DNA of 64,000 nt from Citroniella saccharovorans (GTDB lineage Bacteria; Bacillota; Clostridia; Tissierellales; Peptoniphilaceae), in contig NZ_JAYKOT010000003.1 in assembly GCF_035481615.1 (NCBI RefSeq), positions 248,001-312,000 of the forward strand, written 5' to 3'. The notes beneath the pieces were generated by a model. That model was not told the DNA's origin. It was given only the letters and a program-made list of their open reading frames with translations, and made no database searches. A program made the translations under genes and the position numbers. Positions within the stretch are counted from its first letter, which is position 1; every line of letters begins with the position of its first letter. Shown here in pieces: positions 60,742-64,000 of this stretch.

Positions 60742-61956
60742 ATGAAGGAAGTAGTAGTAATTGGAGCTGGACCAAGTGGATTAATTTTGAGTAATAGCTT
60801 GGCTGGAGAAAAATTTAAAGTTAGTATAATAGATCAAAATAGCAAGATTGGGAAAAAGTTACTTACAACTGGATCAGGAACTTGTAATTTTACTAATTTA
60901 AATATGAGTCCTGAAAGATATCATGGAGAAAATAATAGATTTATTTATTCGACTCTTGCAGAGTATAGTCCAGATGATCTTATTAATTTTTTTGGGGAAA
61001 ATGGAATATTGACGATTAGAAAAGAAGATGGTAGATGCTATCCAAGAACTTTAGAGTCTAGAACTTTTACAAATTTCTTTGAAGCAGAAATCAAAAGAAA
61101 AAATATAAATCTATATTTGGAGGAAAAAGTTTTAGATATAAAATACCATGATTCATTTGAAGTAGTTACAGATAAAAGAACATTTTTACCAGATATTTTA
61201 ATTATAGCAAGTGGTGGAAAAACTTATAAGAATTTAGGTAGCGATGGATCAATGTTTGCCATTATAGATAAACTTGGTCATAGGCTAACAAAATTTTCTC
61301 CAGCAATTTGTAGAATTAGTCTTTTTGGAGATTTTTTCAAAAAAGTTAAGGGAACTAGATTTTTCTCTAATTTATCTCTTTTTGAAAATGATAAAAAGCT
61401 TAAGTCTTATTATGACGAAATACTTTTTACAGATTATGGAATTTCTGGACCAGCTGTCCTTCAGCTTTCTTCTTATGCACTAGATATTTTAAATTCAAAT
61501 AAAGATGCCTATTTTTCTATAGACTTTTTAAGTGAATTTAGCTTTGAGGAATGCTTAAATTTATTTTCTTATGAATTTTATAAAGAAGTAAAATTTACAC
61601 TAAGGACTAATTTGGCATCTAAAATAAAAATAAGTTTAGTAGATGCTTTATTTGATGAGGATTTTCTAAAAAGATATACCAATACTTTTTCAATCGAAGA
61701 GATTAAAAGTATTATTGATAGACTTAAAAATTTTAAATTAAAAATAAAAGGATATAAGGATTTTGATAAGGCTCAGGTTACAAGAGGTGGGGTTGATACA
61801 AGAGAAATTAATCCAAAAACTTATGAGTCAAAAATTATTAAAAATTTATATTTTGTTGGTGAAGTTTTAGATATTGACGGAGACTGTGGAGGATTTAATC
61901 TACACTTTGCATTTTCTAGTGGACTAAAGGCAGCAAAAGCTATTTTAGGAGAGTGA
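60742..61956 (+). CDS. HI0933/BaiN-like FAD-dependent oxidoreductase
   Basis: This 404-residue flavoprotein has the dinucleotide-binding motif VVVIGAGPSGLILSNSL at the N terminus. The family signature IGKKLLTTGSGTCNFTNLN follows, then LIIASGGKTYKNLGSDG, FTDYGISGPAVLQLSSYAL and the C-terminal VTRGGVDTREINPKT with GEVLDIDGDCGGFNLHFAFS. It belongs to the HI0933-like family (which includes BaiN-type reductases); physiological substrates are mostly unknown. GGAGAG precedes the start, and the following dehydrogenase gene begins 5 bases after its stop, so they form one unit. Confidence 0.93.
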   Translation: MKEVVVIGAGPSGLILSNSLAGEKFKVSIIDQNSKIGKKLLTTGSGTCNFTNLNMSPERYHGENNRFIYSTLAEYSPDDLINFFGENGILTIRKEDGRCYPRTLESRTFTNFFEAEIKRKNINLYLEEKVLDIKYHDSFEVVTDKRTFLPDILIIASGGKTYKNLGSDGSMFAIIDKLGHRLTKFSPAICRISLFGDFFKKVKGTRFFSNLSLFENDKKLKSYYDEILFTDYGISGPAVLQLSSYALDILNSNKDAYFSIDFLSEFSFEECLNLFSYEFYKEVKFTLRTNLASKIKISLVDALFDEDFLKRYTNTFSIEEIKSIIDRLKNFKLKIKGYKDFDKAQVTRGGVDTREINPKTYESKIIKNLYFVGEVLDIDGDCGGFNLHFAFSSGLKAAKAILGE

Positions 61957-61961
61957 AAATA

Positions 61962-63254
61962 ATGTTTAGAATGAAAAGAAAGTTAGAAGAATTAAATAAA
62001 AGCGGGAAAAAGATAAGAGTAGAACTTGTAGGAATTGGGAAAATGGGCAGGGGTCTTATTAATCAAATGGCTACAATTTCTGGAATGAGACCTTCAATTT
62101 GTGTAGATGAAAAACCTCAAAAGGCTATAGATGCTCTTATAGCAGCTGGAGTAAGTAGTGAAAATATTATATTTACAAATTCAAAATCCAAGGCTTTAGA
62201 AGCTTTAGAAAAAGATAAATTTATTGTAAGTGAAGATTATTCTATTGGACTTGAACTTGAAAAAATTGACGCTTTTGTTGATGCTACAGGTAATCCTCCC
62301 TTTGGTGCAAAACTAGCATTTGATGCAATTAATAATAAAAAACATATTATTATGCTCAATGTAGAAACTGATGCTGTAGTTGGACCAATACTTTACAAAA
62401 TGGCTAGAGAAAATGGAGTAATATATACTGGAACAAAGGGAGACGAGCCTGGAGCAATTTTAGAACTAGCAGACTTTGCAGTTGGTTCTGGATTTGAACT
62501 TCTTGTAGCAGGAAAGGGGAAGAATAATCCACTAAATAATTATATAACCGAGGATGAGGTATATGAAGAAGCTGTGTCAAAAGGACTTTATCCAAAAATG
62601 TTAACCTCTTTTATCGACGGAACTAACACTATGATTGAACTTACTGCGGTTTCTAACGCTTTAGGATTTACTCCTGATATAATTGGCTGTCATGGAATAA
62701 AAACAGATCCAAAAAATATTTCTAAACAGTTTAGTCTCAAAACTGAGGGCGGAGTTTTAGAAAATTATAAGATTGTTGATTTTGCATTTGGAATGGCTCC
62801 GGGAGTTTTTGTAATAGTTACTTCTGAAAAAAAAGAAGTGAAGGATTTAATGAAATATTTAAATATGGGTGAGGGACCAAATTATCTTCTTTATAGACCA
62901 TATCATTTAACTAGCCTTGAAACCCCTATTACAATTTATGATGCAGTTGTTGAAAATGAGGCTACAATTGTACCAGAAAAAGGACAAATTAGCGATGTAA
63001 TTACCGTTGCTAAAAAAAATCTTCTTGGAGGAGATCTTCTTGATGGAATGGGCTCCAAAGATGTTTTTGGTAAAATAATTTCTCATAAAGATCAAGAATT
63101 AAAAAATCTTCTTCCAATTTGTCTAATAAATAAAAATACAAAATTGAAAAAATCTATAAAAAAAGATTCACTTATAACATTAGATGATGTTATTTTAGAT
63201 GAAAGTGAGATTATTTTTAAGCTTCGCAAGGAGCAAGAAAGACTTGGCTTATAG
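61962..63254 (+). CDS. Homoserine dehydrogenase-like NAD(P)-binding protein with SAF domain
   Basis: This 430-residue protein has a Rossmann fold starting near residue 19 (RVELVGIGKMGRGLINQMAT). DAFVDATGNPPFGAKLAFDA and TGTKGDEPGAILELADFA follow, then a SAF-type C-terminal domain (GDLLDGMGSKDVFGKII through KKDSLITLDDVIL). This matches the group of predicted homoserine dehydrogenases with a SAF domain, whose reaction is not established and which often act on branched or acidic sugars. The ATG at 61962 is used because GGAGAG lies at the right distance; an in-frame GTG at 61953 is too close. It is paired with the upstream flavoprotein gene. Confidence 0.85.
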   Translation: MFRMKRKLEELNKSGKKIRVELVGIGKMGRGLINQMATISGMRPSICVDEKPQKAIDALIAAGVSSENIIFTNSKSKALEALEKDKFIVSEDYSIGLELEKIDAFVDATGNPPFGAKLAFDAINNKKHIIMLNVETDAVVGPILYKMARENGVIYTGTKGDEPGAILELADFAVGSGFELLVAGKGKNNPLNNYITEDEVYEEAVSKGLYPKMLTSFIDGTNTMIELTAVSNALGFTPDIIGCHGIKTDPKNISKQFSLKTEGGVLENYKIVDFAFGMAPGVFVIVTSEKKEVKDLMKYLNMGEGPNYLLYRPYHLTSLETPITIYDAVVENEATIVPEKGQISDVITVAKKNLLGGDLLDGMGSKDVFGKIISHKDQELKNLLPICLINKNTKLKKSIKKDSLITLDDVILDESEIIFKLRKEQERLGL

Positions 63255-63255
63255 T

Positions 63256-63284
63256 TTGACATTTTATAATAATTCTTATAGAAT
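63256..63284 (+). promoter_or_regulatory. Promoter of ileS
   Basis: TTGACA (63256-63261), 17-base spacer, TAGAAT (63279-63284), directly after the previous stop codon and just before the T-box leader. Confidence 0.85.
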
Positions 63285-63289
63285 ATGAG

Positions 63290-63512
63290 TACAAGCAATA
63301 ATGAGGAAGAGTAGGTAATTTAAATCTACACAGAGAAAAGGATTAGCTGAGAACCTTTTAGATTTACTTTACTGAAGATCACCCTTTAGCTCCATGTGAA
63401 AGCATGTGCGCAATTAAACTGCGTTATGTTTATTAAGTGGTAGGGCTTATGCCCTGCAAGAGGTGTGGTACCGCGATTTTTTTCGTCCCTTGTTATAGGG
63501 ACTTTTTTTATA
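63290..63512 (+). promoter_or_regulatory. T-box leader of ileS (isoleucine specifier)
   Basis: The canonical T-box GTGGTACCGCG is at 63465-63475. It is followed by a terminator, GTCCCT (63485-63490) with AGGGAC (63497-63502) and a T run. A stem I region runs from about 63299 to 63420. Within it the specifier is read as ATC (63378-63380) in GAAGATCACC, an isoleucine codon that matches the downstream gene. Uncharged tRNA-Ile would stabilise the antiterminator and switch on ileS. Confidence 0.93.
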
Positions 63513-63535
63513 TTTAAAATTAAAGAGGAGAAAAT

Positions 63536-64000
63536 ATGAAATTTAAAGAATTATCTAAAAAAACTGTTAGAGATAGGGAGATAGAAATCTCTAAGTATTG
63601 GAAGGACATTGATTTACTTCATCTTTCTGTTGAAGAAAGGGACAAGGCAAATAATTACGTCTTTTTTGATGGACCACCAACTGCAAATGGTAAGCCAGGA
63701 ATACATCATGTTATATCTAGAACTTTAAAAGATGCTACTTGTAGATACAAGACTATGAAGGGCTTCAGGGTTAAGAGAAAAGCGGGATGGGATACTCATG
63801 GCCTACCTGTAGAAATTGAAGTTGAAAAAAAACTTGGCCTTCATAATAAAAAAGAAATTGAAGAATATGGAGTGGAAGCATTCAACAAGGAATGTAAAGA
63901 CTCAGTATTTACTTATGAAAAAAAATGGAGAGAAATGTCAGATAGAATGGCTTTTCTTGCCGATATGGACAATCCTTATATAACTCTTCAAAATGATTAT
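63536..64000 (+). CDS. ileS: Isoleucyl-tRNA synthetase, N-terminal part
   Basis: The first 155 residues are in the window and the rest lies beyond its end. The protein begins MKFKELSKKTVRDREIEISK, then YVFFDGPPTANGKPGIHHV with the HIGH-type motif GIHH, and KAGWDTHGLPVEIEVEKKLG. These are the hallmarks of isoleucyl-tRNA synthetase of the IleS type. GAGGAG precedes the start. It is under the T-box leader immediately upstream. Confidence 0.97.
   Translation, partial: MKFKELSKKTVRDREIEISKYWKDIDLLHLSVEERDKANNYVFFDGPPTANGKPGIHHVISRTLKDATCRYKTMKGFRVKRKAGWDTHGLPVEIEVEKKLGLHNKKEIEEYGVEAFNKECKDSVFTYEKKWREMSDRMAFLADMDNPYITLQNDY

Noticed and set aside
1..64000. CRISPR arrays, tRNA and rRNA genes
   Set aside because: I looked for regularly spaced direct repeats, cloverleaf-like GTTCRA segments and rRNA signatures and found none; a covariance search would be needed to exclude a weak tRNA.

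Overview
The window is a low-GC, AT-rich chromosomal segment from a Gram-positive anaerobe. The gene families fit Firmicutes of the Tissierellia type (Peptoniphilaceae such as Anaerococcus or Peptoniphilus, which is inference). They include citrate lyase, AgcS and BrnQ transporters, a T-box-controlled IleRS, RNase M5, CWB2 cell-wall-binding proteins, YitT and DUF3048 lipoproteins. Almost every transcription unit ends in a clear intrinsic terminator, and several near-consensus promoters are visible. I see no rRNA, tRNA, CRISPR array or prophage.

Layout. 1-10.2 kb: the end of tex, a PTS IIA gene, a DUF3048 lipoprotein, a cobalamin riboswitch in front of a YitT membrane protein, a cupin, a glycosyltransferase, a CWB2 surface protein, an LOR protein, AgcS, and three small redox/Fe-S proteins (glutaredoxin, HesB-like, DUF1858). 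10.3-12.3 kb: a small accessory island with a DUF4417 protein, a probable BECR-fold nuclease toxin, a putative immunity protein, DUF4926 and the tail of a serine recombinase. 12.5-20.9 kb: housekeeping genes metG-tatD-rnmV-ksgA, a truncated RsgA-like GTPase, nagB, an M18 aminopeptidase and a glycosyltransferase. 21-27 kb: ppx-ppk (polyphosphate) on the minus strand, a MoaB-like protein with a D,D-carboxypeptidase, and a tRNA 2-selenouridine synthase. 27.2-34.8 kb: a second CWB2 protein, a uracil permease, BrnQ, a DUF4015 protein and a glycosyltransferase.

34.8-39.5 kb: an IS3-family element sits inside the loop of a terminator. Next to it lies a short cobalamin cluster (CbiP-like without its glutaminase domain, CbiB, CobD-like, a Cys-rich small protein). 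39.6-51.8 kb: surface polysaccharide genes (several GT4 enzymes, a Wzy-like polymerase, WecB) run with overlapping starts into yhaO-yhaN and folP. 51.8-53.4 kb: two exported proteins. 53.6-58.4 kb: the citrate lyase operon citC-citXG-citD-citE-citF. 58.5-64 kb: glutaredoxin, a candidate small RNA with an anti-Shine-Dalgarno loop, a MurE-like ligase, a flavoprotein, a SAF-domain dehydrogenase, and a T-box leader with the start of ileS.

A feature of the whole window is that nine genes are broken by frameshifts. There are eleven sites, all in A or T runs, and every one is repaired by removing a single base. I annotate these genes as single frame-corrected units. Consensus homopolymer error is the simplest explanation, but slippage or phase variation cannot be excluded from the sequence.
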